Below the pieces are notes generated by a model. It saw only the letters and a program-made list of their open reading frames with translations, was not told where the DNA came from and did not search any database. The translations under genes were made by a program, and so were the position numbers. From a virus: a stretch of DNA of 63,621 nucleotides. This document shows, one piece after another, positions 32,614 to 41,214 of this stretch (positions are counted from its first letter, which is position 1; each line of letters starts with the position of its first letter). The stretch is taken from positions 1 to 63,621 of IMG/VR virus record IMGVR_UViG_3300042482_000046, one strand, 5' to 3'.

Positions 32614-33507
32614 ATGGAATTATCAATCAAAGTTGAAGACCTGAGAAAGAACAAGCTGTTCATAGCAACGCCTATGTACGGTGGTGTTAATAACGGTCTT
32701 TACATGAAGGCTTGTCTAGACCTTCAAGCAATTTGTTTTCAATATGGAATTGAAAATAGATTCTCATTTCTGTTTAACGAATCCCTAATTACTCGCGCAA
32801 GAAATTATCTCGTAGATGAATTCTTGCGTTCTGGTTATACTCACTTACTCTTTCTCGATTCCGATATTCATTTCGAGCCGCAAGATATTCTTGCGATGAT
32901 GGCCCTTGATAAGGACGTAATTGGTGCTCCTTATCCAAAGAAGGCAATTAACTGGAAAAATATAGTTGCTGCTCTAGCTAAAAATCCTGTAATCAATCCA
33001 GGAGAACTTGAGGGTCTTGTTGGCGATTATGTCTTTAATCCTGTTCCTGGTACAAAGTCATTTAATGTGAGAGAACCTCTTGAAGTTCTTGAACTTGGAA
33101 CTGGTTACATGATGGTCAAGAGAGAAGTTTTTGATAAGTTTAGAGAAGCTTATCCTAAGCAGAACTATAAGCCCGATCATATTGGTCAAGCAAATTTTGA
33201 TGGCACTCGTTACATTCACGCATACTTTGATACCGTTATGGATAATGGTTATACATATGATGATTTGTATTCTCTTGTCTTGAAAGCTTCAAATGGTGAA
33301 GATGTAAGTGGAGCCGCTAAGAAGTTTATGGAAGCAGAGAAGACGGCTTCTCATCGCTATCTCTCAGAAGATTATATGTTCTGTCAGTACTGGAGAAAGA
33401 TGGGCGGTCAAATTTGGCTGTGTCCATGGATGAAGACACAGCATGTAGGCAATTATGCCTTTACTGGAAACATGCAAGCAATCGCTAATCATACAGGAAA
33501 TCTATAA
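32614..33507 (+). CDS. GT-A fold glycosyltransferase
   Basis: 297 residues. LFIATPMYGGVNNGLYMKACLDL at the start, FNESLITRARNYLVDEFL near 50 and HLLFLDSDIHFEPQDIL near 80 are typical of the Anp1-like/GT-A transferases common in T4-like phages; DSD is the metal-nucleotide site. Residues 240-285 carry a histidine-containing acceptor region (YLSEDYMFCQYWRKMGG). The acceptor may be protein, DNA or lipopolysaccharide. It shares a base with the dNMP kinase start. Confidence 0.75.
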   Translation: MELSIKVEDLRKNKLFIATPMYGGVNNGLYMKACLDLQAICFQYGIENRFSFLFNESLITRARNYLVDEFLRSGYTHLLFLDSDIHFEPQDILAMMALDKDVIGAPYPKKAINWKNIVAALAKNPVINPGELEGLVGDYVFNPVPGTKSFNVREPLEVLELGTGYMMVKREVFDKFREAYPKQNYKPDHIGQANFDGTRYIHAYFDTVMDNGYTYDDLYSLVLKASNGEDVSGAAKKFMEAEKTASHRYLSEDYMFCQYWRKMGGQIWLCPWMKTQHVGNYAFTGNMQAIANHTGNL

Positions 33508-34157
33508 TGATCATTGGTGTAATTGGTTTTATCGGTAGCGGTAAAGGAACTGCGGCTGATATTCTAGTTGAGAAACACGGCTTCGTAAAGCTTTCATTTG
33601 CGGATGCTGTTAAGGACGCAACTGCTGCCATCTTCGGATGGCAGCGGTCTCTCCTCGAAGGTGATACGGATGAAAGCCGTAGTTTCCGCGAGACTAAGGA
33701 CGAATGGTGGTCGACAAAGTTTGGCTATGATTTCTCTCCTCGCCTTGCTCTACAGCTAATGGGTACCGAAGCCGGTCGTGATGTATTTCATAAGGATGTT
33801 TGGGTATATGCGCTTGAGCGTAAGATGGAAATGTACAAGAATGTAGTTATCGCAGATGTTCGATTCCCAAATGAGATTGAATGGATGCGGTCAAAGGGCG
33901 GCTTCGCTGTTCGTGTTTGTCGTAATGCTGATCCTGTTTGGTATGATGAAGCAGTGAAAGCAAACGCAAATGATTCTATTGCTCAAGATAGAATGGTAGA
34001 TCATTACAAAGTCCACTATTCCGAATGGGCATGGGCAGGTCAGATTATGGATTATCAGCTTGATAATAATGGAAGCATTTCCATGCTTGAAGCTGATATT
34101 GGTCACATGCTAAAAGTCTTTACAGGCCCACAAAAGCCTGCTATACTAGCAGCCTAA
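33507..34157 (+). CDS. 1: Deoxynucleoside monophosphate kinase, gp1-like
   Basis: 216 residues. The P-loop GFIGSGKGT lies at residues 7-15; SFADAVKDATAAIFGW and the LQLMGTEAGRDVFHKDVWV segment match T4 gp1-type kinases; IADVRFPNE is the Walker-B-like part. It phosphorylates dNMPs, including modified ones in T4, to diphosphates for phage DNA synthesis. The end contains a promoter for gp45. Confidence 0.88.
   Translation: MIIGVIGFIGSGKGTAADILVEKHGFVKLSFADAVKDATAAIFGWQRSLLEGDTDESRSFRETKDEWWSTKFGYDFSPRLALQLMGTEAGRDVFHKDVWVYALERKMEMYKNVVIADVRFPNEIEWMRSKGGFAVRVCRNADPVWYDEAVKANANDSIAQDRMVDHYKVHYSEWAWAGQIMDYQLDNNGSISMLEADIGHMLKVFTGPQKPAILAA
34119..34147 (+). promoter_or_regulatory. Sigma70-type promoter for sliding clamp
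   Basis: TTTACA, 17-base spacer, TATACT, inside the 3' end of the dNMP kinase gene and 36 bases before the gp45 ATG. The -10 box is at the centre of the dyad ctgcta-tac-tagcag (34138-34152). Confidence 0.65.
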
Positions 34158-34182
34158 ACTAAAAAACACTGGAGATTATATT

Positions 34183-34848
34183 ATGAAGATTAGTGAAAAC
34201 ACCCTAAGTGTATTGAAGAACTTTTCTGCGATCAATTCCGGACTTGTCTTGCAGAAGGGAAATGTTCAGAAGACTATTTCCCCTGAGAAGTCCATTCTTG
34301 TTGAAGTCGAACTTGAAGACGCGATTCCATCTCAGTTCGGCATCTATGATCTAAATCAGTTCCTGGGTAATGTTTCTACTCTTGGAAATCCTGATCTAAG
34401 CTTTAGCGAAAACTCTGTAATGATGAATGATGGCGATATCGCTTTCAATTATTATTCTTGTTCGCCTAACCTTATCGTATCTCCTCCCGACAAGGAGTTG
34501 AAGCTTAAGCAGGTCGATGTTAGCTTCACTCTCACGAATGCCATTCTGACCAAGCTTCTTCGTTTGGCAGCTATGAACAATCTCACTCATCTTTCCGTTG
34601 TTGGTAAGAATGGTGAAATTCGTTTACAGACCCATGAGAAGGCAAACGACACTTCCAATTCAGCTTCGTTCAAGTTGAATGATTACAAGGGTGCTGACTT
34701 CATCGCATCGTTTAAGGTTGATAACATCAAGCTCGTTCCTGGTGACTATGATGTAGAGATGCAGCTTGGAGCATTTGCCAAGTTTACTTCTACAAGTGGC
34801 GTATTCAAGGACAAGATCAAGTATTTCATCGCATTGGAGACAAAGTAA
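34183..34848 (+). CDS. 45: DNA polymerase sliding clamp gp45
   Basis: 221 residues, close to T4 gp45 (228). MKISENTLSVLKNFSAINSG and FGIYDLNQFLGNVS near 50, with the acidic loop and YFIALETK ending, are diagnostic. The trimeric ring tethers polymerase gp43 and, in T4, activates late transcription with gp55. It begins the replication cluster gp45-gp44-gp62-regA. Confidence 0.95.
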   Translation: MKISENTLSVLKNFSAINSGLVLQKGNVQKTISPEKSILVEVELEDAIPSQFGIYDLNQFLGNVSTLGNPDLSFSENSVMMNDGDIAFNYYSCSPNLIVSPPDKELKLKQVDVSFTLTNAILTKLLRLAAMNNLTHLSVVGKNGEIRLQTHEKANDTSNSASFKLNDYKGADFIASFKVDNIKLVPGDYDVEMQLGAFAKFTSTSGVFKDKIKYFIALETK

Positions 34849-34849
34849 T

Positions 34850-35134
34850 ATGGCTGGTATCGGACACAATAAGCCTTTCGTGAGTATCAATTCTCTTACC
34901 GAAACTCAGAAGACAGACTTGAAGAATGCTATTCGTGAAATGAACGATAGCATGACGCGCGTGGCTTCCGAGCGAGACTTCCAGAAGAGCGCGTTGGATG
35001 GCGCAGTTGATAAGACTGGTGTGGATAAGAAGATCATTCGCCGCATGGCAAAGGTCTACTACAAGTCCAACTATGCCGAAGAGCAGGAAGAGAACCGTCA
35101 GTTCGAAGAATTCTATGACGCCGTGATGAAGTGA
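34850..35134 (+). CDS. Conserved small protein, possibly DsbA-like
   Basis: 94 residues starting one base after the gp45 stop. The segment LTETQKTDLKNAIREMNDSM, then ERDFQKSALDGAV and KKIIRRMAKVYYKSNYAEEQEE resembles small helical DNA-binding or late-transcription accessory proteins of T4-like phages (DsbA class). The likeness is from memory of sequence patterns and is weak. The protein is nearly all helical and charged. It overlaps the next gene by a TGATG junction. Confidence 0.55.
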   Translation: MAGIGHNKPFVSINSLTETQKTDLKNAIREMNDSMTRVASERDFQKSALDGAVDKTGVDKKIIRRMAKVYYKSNYAEEQEENRQFEEFYDAVMK

Positions 35135-35337
35135 TGGATGATAGAAACAAATATGTTATTGAGGATTCACGGATAACATCTATAGATTTTCCGCCTAAAT
35201 CTTCAGACTGGCAATGTCATTTGTTTGGTTCCAAAAGAGGTCTTGTCTACACTCCTTTTGAAGGACAAGAACCTAATTGGTTCCATCGTAAGATGCAAGA
35301 GTTGATCTTAGGTTTTAAATGGAAAAAGGTAAAGTAA
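35134..35337 (+). CDS. Small protein of unknown function
   Basis: 67 residues from ATG 35134 (a GTG one codon upstream is also possible). Aromatic-rich with SSDWQCHLFGSKRGLVYTPFEG and NWFHRKMQELILGFKW. No family recognised. It lies in a chain of overlapping genes after gp45. Confidence 0.5.
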   Translation: MDDRNKYVIEDSRITSIDFPPKSSDWQCHLFGSKRGLVYTPFEGQEPNWFHRKMQELILGFKWKKVK

Positions 35338-35841
35338 ATGGCAATCGATTTGTATGGTGATGTTTATGTTGACAATTGGGACTATGCCAGAAAGATAGTC
35401 ACTCTTGGTTACAGTAAACCTTTTTATCGCATAAATTCATTTATTACACCAAACAGGGAATGCTCAATCTCATTCCATGAAGAAGAATTTAATTTTATAC
35501 AGCCAAAATATAGTGAGATAGATTGTCCAGGACTATACGCGATATATGAAAAGACGATCAACGATATGTCTTGTCTATACACTGGAGGAAGTAATCATTC
35601 TATGAGACAACGAGTATATAGATTTGTGAAGGAACTTCATGGAGTTTCTAGACATGATGAAGATCATCCTGGAGCAAGAAAGGCTCGGCGTGCTGGTGTA
35701 AATCCTAATAATCTTTTGGTAAAGTTTTTTCCAAAAAGTGAATTTCCAAAAGTGGAAAATCTTGTTGTTGAGTATGAAACACTTGATGAAACAGTAGCAA
35801 TAATGTTAAAGTCTAGGTTTAATACCAGAAAGAAAGCTTAA
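35338..35841 (+). CDS. GIY-YIG-like endonuclease domain protein
   Basis: 167 residues. CPGLYAIYEK at residues 62-71 and CLYTGGSNHSMRQRVYRFV at about 79-97 match the GIY...YIG core (here GLY and YTG) plus the following Arg-containing helix; HPGARKARRAG and then the LVVEYETLDETVAIMLKSRFN segment complete a minimal nuclease fold with a late Glu. It could be a homing-type or repair nuclease. The first 60 residues are not recognised. It begins directly after the preceding stop. Confidence 0.65.
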   Translation: MAIDLYGDVYVDNWDYARKIVTLGYSKPFYRINSFITPNRECSISFHEEEFNFIQPKYSEIDCPGLYAIYEKTINDMSCLYTGGSNHSMRQRVYRFVKELHGVSRHDEDHPGARKARRAGVNPNNLLVKFFPKSEFPKVENLVVEYETLDETVAIMLKSRFNTRKKA

Positions 35842-35843
35842 TA

Positions 35844-36089
35844 ATGACCAAAGATGTAATAGCACGAATGGACGAACTCATGAAGCCTATTGACAGGCAG
35901 ATCATGATGTGCGATAATGTTGAAGACTTGCTAATGTTGGCTTCCAACATGATGGTTACCGCCAAGATGATCTATGTTCAGCAGCTTGGCGGTGAAGGTG
36001 CAAAACTCCTAATTCAAAAGATGGTGAATGAAATTGACGAACGAATCCTTCCTGTGGGTCGAGAAGTACCGCCCGAAGACTATTGCTGA
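35844..36089 (+). CDS. Small helical protein overlapping gp44
   Basis: 81 residues, helical, rich in Met and acidic residues (DRQIMMCDNVEDLLMLASNMM). Function unknown. Its last 62 bases overlap the start of gp44 in another frame; either the proteins truly overlap or this gene's end is a spurious extension. It sits between nuclease-like and clamp-loader genes. Confidence 0.6.
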   Translation: MTKDVIARMDELMKPIDRQIMMCDNVEDLLMLASNMMVTAKMIYVQQLGGEGAKLLIQKMVNEIDERILPVGREVPPEDYC

Positions 36090-36975
36090 TTGTATTCTTC
36101 CTGATCGCCTGAAAAAGCCATTTCAGGAATATGTAGAGAAGCAAGAAATTCCAAATCTCATGTTGACTGGTTCTGCGGGTGTTGGTAAGACAACCGTAGC
36201 GAAAGCTATGTGTGATGAGATTGGTATCAATCATCTGTATATCAATGCCTCTGAAAATCGTGGTATTGATATGCTGCGAACTACCATTCGCGGTTATGCT
36301 TCCACTGTGTCTCTGACTGGTGGTAAAAAGGTAATTATCCTAGACGAAGCTGACTATATGACTCCAGATGCACAGGCAGCGATGCGTGGTGCTATCGAAG
36401 AGTTTTCTGCTAACTGTACATTCATCTTCACTTGTAACTTCAAGTCCAAGCTGATTGATGCTCTTCATTCTCGTTGTTCTGTCATTGACTTTGCTTTGAA
36501 GAATGATGAGAAGTCGAAGATGGCCATGCAGTTGATGAAGCGTATGGAAAACGTACTAACACTGGAAGGTATCACTTATGATAAGGCGGTTCTTGCGAAG
36601 ATTATCGAAAAGTACTTCCCTGACTATCGCCGTACTCTTAATGAGCTACAGCGGTATAGTTCTTCTGGCTCTTTGGATGCAGGCATCGTTGCACAACTCT
36701 CAGATGTTCGTAAAATTTCCGAGCTGGTTAAGTTTCTAAAGGACAAGAACTTTGGTGATATGCGAAAGTGGTGTGTAGCCAATTCTGATATTGAGCCAGC
36801 ACGTATCTATCGCAAGGTCTATGATAGTCTGTATGAGTATTTCAAGCCTGAGAGTATTCCACAAGCAGTTGTGATTATCTCAAAGTATCAATATCAGGCC
36901 GCGTTTGTTGCTGATCAAGAAATCAATCTAGTCGCTTGTTTGACCGAACTAATGGTGGACTGTGAATATGTCTAA
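36028..36975 (+). CDS. 44: Clamp loader large subunit gp44
   Basis: 315-residue AAA+ ATPase, near T4 gp44 (319). WVEKYRPKTIADCILP at the start, Walker A GSAGVGKTT near 47-55, Walker B VIILDEAD and the SRC motif (LHSRCSVIDF) identify it. With gp62 it opens and loads the gp45 clamp. The ATG at 36028 gives the conserved start; no ribosome site is obvious within the overlapping upstream gene beyond AAAAGATGG. Confidence 0.95.
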   Translation: MKLTNESFLWVEKYRPKTIADCILPDRLKKPFQEYVEKQEIPNLMLTGSAGVGKTTVAKAMCDEIGINHLYINASENRGIDMLRTTIRGYASTVSLTGGKKVIILDEADYMTPDAQAAMRGAIEEFSANCTFIFTCNFKSKLIDALHSRCSVIDFALKNDEKSKMAMQLMKRMENVLTLEGITYDKAVLAKIIEKYFPDYRRTLNELQRYSSSGSLDAGIVAQLSDVRKISELVKFLKDKNFGDMRKWCVANSDIEPARIYRKVYDSLYEYFKPESIPQAVVIISKYQYQAAFVADQEINLVACLTELMVDCEYV

Positions 36976-37864
36976 TTACAAACTGATATGCTCTAACAAT
37001 ATCGCAGCAATGAAATCAATGGAAGCAAATTCCATTGATGCTTGTATTACTGATCCTCCTTATGGTATGGAAATTGCTGGTGTTGGTTGGGATCATAATG
37101 TTCCTCCTGTTGATACTTGGAAAGAAATGAATAGGGTATTGAAGCCCGGCGCTTTTGTCTTGTCATTTTGTGCGCCTGAATTTTATCACCGCATGGCAGT
37201 TAATGTTGAAGATGCTGGCTTCCGTCCTCTTGACATGATTGTTTGGATGATCACGACTAAGATGGCAAAAGCTAATCGTCTTAAGCCTGCTCATGAACCA
37301 ATCTTTGTAGCTCAGAAACCTATTGAGGGTTCTATTGAGAAGAACTTTGAGAAGTGGGGTTGCGGCAAGATTAATATTGATCGTGCGCGTATTCCTTGGG
37401 ATGGTAAACCGCCAACTGGATGGATTAAGGGTGGATCAAAGCGTCGAGCATTTGGCAGTGATGTAGCTAAAGCTGCTGATCAAGCTGTGAAGGAAACAGA
37501 AGATGCTAATCCTACTGGACGTTATCCTTCAAATATCATCGGCCATTTTGATGACACTGAACACCAGAAATATTTCTACGCACCTAGAGTAACGAGAAAG
37601 GAACGCGGAGAATATAACGATCACCCGACTCCTAAGCCGATCTCTTTGATGCGATATCTTTGTCGTGTGTATGCGCCTGCTAATGGTCTTGTTATTGATC
37701 CATTTATGGGATCAGGGTCTACTGGCATCGCAGCAATACAGGAAGGACAGAAGTTTGTTGGTATTGATCTAGACAAACACTATGTTGATATCTCAGAACG
37801 CCGTATTCAGGATCATTGTTTTAATAAGGAAAATACTCTAGAAAAGCTATTCGAGTATGAATGA
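36968..37864 (+). CDS. DNA N4/N6 adenine- or cytosine-methyltransferase (beta class)
   Basis: 298 residues. The catalytic motif DPPY at residues 29-32 precedes the SAM-binding motif DPFMGSGSTGIAA near residue 240, the order of beta-class methyltransferases; DHPTPKP just before motif I is also typical. It methylates the exocyclic amino group of A or C, probably protecting phage DNA or marking it. The ATG at 36968 lies in the gp44 end (8-base overlap). The target site cannot be read from sequence. Confidence 0.88.
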   Translation: MSNYKLICSNNIAAMKSMEANSIDACITDPPYGMEIAGVGWDHNVPPVDTWKEMNRVLKPGAFVLSFCAPEFYHRMAVNVEDAGFRPLDMIVWMITTKMAKANRLKPAHEPIFVAQKPIEGSIEKNFEKWGCGKINIDRARIPWDGKPPTGWIKGGSKRRAFGSDVAKAADQAVKETEDANPTGRYPSNIIGHFDDTEHQKYFYAPRVTRKERGEYNDHPTPKPISLMRYLCRVYAPANGLVIDPFMGSGSTGIAAIQEGQKFVGIDLDKHYVDISERRIQDHCFNKENTLEKLFEYE

Positions 37865-37876
37865 AGTTCGTTGACA

Positions 37877-37884
37877 TATAAATA
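37877..37884 (+). promoter_or_regulatory. Late promoter immediately before the gene at 37890
   Basis: Perfect TATAAATA ending five bases before the ATG. If initiation occurs at the T4 distance, the first transcribed base would be at or next to the start codon, giving a leaderless message. A TTGACA just upstream (37871) has no usable -10 before the ATG. Confidence 0.65.
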
Positions 37885-37889
37885 GAATT

Positions 37890-39068
37890 ATGCTAACATA
37901 CGAAGAATATAAACAGATCAAGCTAACTGAATCTTTCCTATCGAAACTCTTTGGTTCGATAGTAGAAAAGTTTAAGTCTTTGTTGGCGTCACTGAGTTTT
38001 GGAAAACAAGTATCCATGAAAATCGATATACCCGATAGCAATTTGAATGAAGATATAGATTTAAAATCACGATTGGGATATCTTTCGGAATTTGCCTGTG
38101 CTTCAACTCTCTCTAGCGTAATCAAAAATAAAGGTCTGCGCTTAACGAGTAGATCAAATCCTAAGAAGCTTAATGATGAATTTCTAGCTAAAAAGAAAAT
38201 AGTCCAAAAACTCGGTGCTTCTCAATCTGAAATTGATAGAATGGTAACAGCAGGTTCTATTATAGCAAAACAAATCTTTGAGGATGTTATCGTTAAAGAC
38301 GAAGACCTACTTTTACTTACTTTTGATATTAATCTCACAGGAGATTCTGGCAAAGGTGTTACCAAAGCAGATTTAATATTGACTGTCACAAAGGATTCAG
38401 AAAAAGTGGTTGTTGATAAGATTGTGGCTTCTTTGAAAGCATATAAGTCGGCATCTATCAATCTTTCAAATTCTACTTTCATTAGCTTAATTAAGACCTT
38501 GTTCTATGATGCCGATGCTGACATTTCAGGTAGTACGGAAAAGTTCATTCTCAAATTTGCCAAAGACTATGGTTCTGAAAAAGATTTGCGTCAACTTTAT
38601 GATTATCAGAATATCATTGGAACTGAAATGAAAAAAGGCAAATCAAAAGAAGATGCCCGTAAGAAAGCTAAGAAAACACATGGAGATGTGATCGAAATAA
38701 TTGCCAAAATCTTTCAGAAATATTATCCTAAACACAAGAAAGTGATGAATGAAAGAGTTCTGCGTATGTTAGGTTTCGATGGTGAGGATGATTTCTACGC
38801 TGCTATTGGTGAAGCGGGTAAACAGAAGATCATTTCTTCTCGCAAGAGTGAAGAATTACAAAGGATGATTTCACAACTGTCGAAGAATTTCACTCTCACA
38901 GTAAAGAGAAACGGCAAAACAAATAACGCGAATATTCTGTTCATAGCGCCTAATGGCGAAGTTATTACCAAAGCTAACATCACATTTGCTGATACTGGTG
39001 GACCTTCGGCACAAGGTAAGACTAATGCCTTTGTGGACTTCAAAAAATTCATCCTCAAGAGAGACTAA
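37890..39068 (+). CDS. Unknown protein with PD-(D/E)xK-like pattern
   Basis: 392 residues. The start MLTYEEYKQIKLTESFL is like other phage starts. Near residues 150-185 the stretch TKADLILTV, then VVDKIVASLKAYKSASINLSNS resembles the D...S-x-K core of restriction-endonuclease-like nucleases. C-terminal residues 320-390 form a beta-rich domain. Expression from a late promoter inside the replication cluster suggests a late or virion role, for example a DNA-processing head protein. No Shine-Dalgarno is visible before the ATG. Confidence in the nuclease idea is low. Confidence 0.65.
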   Translation: MLTYEEYKQIKLTESFLSKLFGSIVEKFKSLLASLSFGKQVSMKIDIPDSNLNEDIDLKSRLGYLSEFACASTLSSVIKNKGLRLTSRSNPKKLNDEFLAKKKIVQKLGASQSEIDRMVTAGSIIAKQIFEDVIVKDEDLLLLTFDINLTGDSGKGVTKADLILTVTKDSEKVVVDKIVASLKAYKSASINLSNSTFISLIKTLFYDADADISGSTEKFILKFAKDYGSEKDLRQLYDYQNIIGTEMKKGKSKEDARKKAKKTHGDVIEIIAKIFQKYYPKHKKVMNERVLRMLGFDGEDDFYAAIGEAGKQKIISSRKSEELQRMISQLSKNFTLTVKRNGKTNNANILFIAPNGEVITKANITFADTGGPSAQGKTNAFVDFKKFILKRD

Positions 39069-39069
39069 T

Positions 39070-39489
39070 ATGACTGACCTTTTCAAAGACATTATACCTT
39101 CCATTCATGTGACTAAGAAGGTAGTTATCACCACTGAAAACGAACGGGACTATGTCCCGTTCGTCGTTAACCGTTCCATATCCTTCCACCTGGATATGGT
39201 AATGGCAGCAAACCAGATGAATATGAACCCATCGACCGACAATCTCCTACAATATCACTATCTGCTAAATACTGTAAGAGCCTATAAAAGGCCTTTCCAG
39301 AAATGGCAAAAGCGTGATATTGTAGAGAATTTGGAAGCGGTGAAAGAATTTTATAACTATTCCAACGAGAAGGCTAAGGAAGCCTTGTCCTTATTGTCTG
39401 ACACGCAGATACAAGAGATTAAGAAGTATTTAAATAAAGGTGGTTTGAATGTTAGACATAAACGAACTAGTGGAGGTAACGCTACCTAA
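39070..39489 (+). CDS. 62: Clamp loader small subunit gp62
   Basis: 139 residues from ATG 39070. The sequence YVPFVVNRSISFHLDMVMAANQMN, a central YHYLLNTVRAYKRPFQKW and VKEFYNYSNEKAKEALSLLS with the end LNKGG match the short cyanophage-type gp62 rather than the 187-residue T4 form. It completes the gp44/gp62 clamp loader. It overlaps regA by 41 bases, so the two are translationally linked. Confidence 0.85.
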   Translation: MTDLFKDIIPSIHVTKKVVITTENERDYVPFVVNRSISFHLDMVMAANQMNMNPSTDNLLQYHYLLNTVRAYKRPFQKWQKRDIVENLEAVKEFYNYSNEKAKEALSLLSDTQIQEIKKYLNKGGLNVRHKRTSGGNAT

Positions 39490-39853
39490 CCCAGATAATT
39501 TTTTAAAGGTTCGTGAGACGCTTTCGCGTATTGGAGTAGCCTCAAAGAAAGATAAAACGCTGTATCAGTCCTGTCACATACTACACAAGCAGGGTAGATA
39601 TTACATCGTTCATTTTAAGCAATTATTTCTATTAGACGGGAAGCAGTCAGACTTCGTAGAAGATGACCGCGCCCGTCTTAATACTATTGCCAACCTACTG
39701 TCCGAGTGGGAACTGGTAAGTTTGGTAGATGAAAACAAAAGTGCAGTGCCTGTAGCCCCACTATCTCAAATCAAAATTATTTCTCATAAAGAAAAGATTG
39801 ATTGGAATCTTGTGGCTAAATATAACATAGGTAAAAAGCGCAAGGAAGAATAG
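39449..39853 (+). CDS. regA: Translational repressor RegA
   Basis: 134 residues, near T4 RegA (122). The core VETLSRIG-like segment (KVRETLSRIGVASKKDKTLYQSCHIL in two parts) and GRYYIVHFKQLFLLDGKQSDF match the family strongly. RegA binds AU-rich ribosome-binding regions of early messages and blocks translation. It starts within gp62, as expected of coordinated replication-gene control; AAAGG precedes its ATG. Confidence 0.92.
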   Translation: MLDINELVEVTLPNPDNFLKVRETLSRIGVASKKDKTLYQSCHILHKQGRYYIVHFKQLFLLDGKQSDFVEDDRARLNTIANLLSEWELVSLVDENKSAVPVAPLSQIKIISHKEKIDWNLVAKYNIGKKRKEE

Positions 39854-39856
39854 ACT

Positions 39857-41197
39857 ATGGCACAGTTCCGTAAAGATACTAATCAGTATTTAAACCAAGA
39901 AAAAACAATATTTGAAGTTGTTATGTTGGCTGATCAATATGGAAGTGTTATCGGTCCCGCTAATCCATCAGGCATGGCAGTTGATGCTTTTGGTAGAGCA
40001 AGAGTTTCACAGCCTATGACCCTGTTTGATTCGTTTCATCGATATCAGGATAATGGAAAAGTAGGTACTGCCAATTCTGCAGGCACGACTGTTACACATG
40101 ACGCAAATTCTTCGTCTGTAGTATGTTCTGTAGGAACTGCAAATAACAATTATGTTTATCGTGAATCGAATCGCGTATTTGCTTATCAGCCAGGCAAATC
40201 ATTACAAATCTTACAGACATTTGTTATGGCACCAGCACAGACTGGACTAAGACAAAGATATGGATATTTCGATACAGAGAATGGTGTGTTTTTAGAACAA
40301 GACGGACATAACATATATTTTGTTAGACGCTCAAAATCTAGCGGTACAGTCACAGAGACAAGAGTCGCGCAATCCAATTGGAACATAGACAGAGTTGATG
40401 GTTCAAATGTTCCTGGTAGTTCAGAAGGTAATCCTGCAGCAAATAAAAATCCATCTGGATATACTTTAGATTTGTCAAAATCTCAAATTCTATTTCATGA
40501 TATTGAGTGGTTAGGCGTAGGTTCAGTAAGAGCAGGGTTTGTTATTGACGGTAAGTTCATACACTGTCATACATGGAATCACGCAAACATTCTTGATAAC
40601 ACATACATGACTACAGCATGTTTACCTATTCGCTGTGAAATACAAAATACAGCAGATACAGCAAACAACAGTAATCTTCGCATCATATGTACTTCTGTAA
40701 TGTCCGAAGGTGGATACGAAATGCGTGGTAGACCAAAGACTATTGGTCAATTACCCAATACATCTTATACATTATCTACTGCTGGACGATTCTATCCTGT
40801 GGTTGCTATTAGATTGAAATCAGATAGAAAAGATGCTATAGTAGTTCCAAAGAATATTAGTGTCTTGGGACTTACAGGTAATGGAACAAGACTTGCTTAT
40901 AGAGTTATAACAGGCGCAGAGATAACTGGCGGCACTTGGGTAGACGCAGGTAGTGATTCCGCTGTACAATATAATATAACAGGAACAGCACTTGCAAATG
41001 GAACATCACATATAAATGGTTATACATATGTGGCTCAGCAAGGCGGTTCTCCTGGCGAATTGAGCGACGGTCAATTCCAATTTCAATTAGAGAGAAATAA
41101 TTTTACAGGAACAAATACAACATTTGTTTTAGCAGTTGCAGGATATGGAGCAGGAGATACTTGTGTCGGCTCTATTGATTGGCAAGAAATAACTTAA
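39857..41197 (+). CDS. Conserved virion structural protein of T4-like environmental phages
   Basis: 446 residues, mostly beta. NPSGMAVDAFGRARVSQPMTLFDSFHRYQDN near residues 35-65 and VRAGFVIDGKFIHCHTWNHAN near 220 are recurrent motifs of a structural protein seen in cyanophage-like genomes; I cannot assign its exact place in the virion. The C-terminal 100 residues are Gly/Thr-rich, as in fibre or decoration proteins. It begins the second virion region directly after regA. Confidence 0.65.
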   Translation: MAQFRKDTNQYLNQEKTIFEVVMLADQYGSVIGPANPSGMAVDAFGRARVSQPMTLFDSFHRYQDNGKVGTANSAGTTVTHDANSSSVVCSVGTANNNYVYRESNRVFAYQPGKSLQILQTFVMAPAQTGLRQRYGYFDTENGVFLEQDGHNIYFVRRSKSSGTVTETRVAQSNWNIDRVDGSNVPGSSEGNPAANKNPSGYTLDLSKSQILFHDIEWLGVGSVRAGFVIDGKFIHCHTWNHANILDNTYMTTACLPIRCEIQNTADTANNSNLRIICTSVMSEGGYEMRGRPKTIGQLPNTSYTLSTAGRFYPVVAIRLKSDRKDAIVVPKNISVLGLTGNGTRLAYRVITGAEITGGTWVDAGSDSAVQYNITGTALANGTSHINGYTYVAQQGGSPGELSDGQFQFQLERNNFTGTNTTFVLAVAGYGAGDTCVGSIDWQEIT

Positions 41198-41214
41198 TAA
41201 CAACGGAGTATATC

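Noticed and set aside
37871-37900. Sigma70 promoter from TTGACA at 37871
   Set aside because: With a 17-base spacer the -10 (TAACAT) would fall after the ATG at 37890, so only the overlapping late box is kept.
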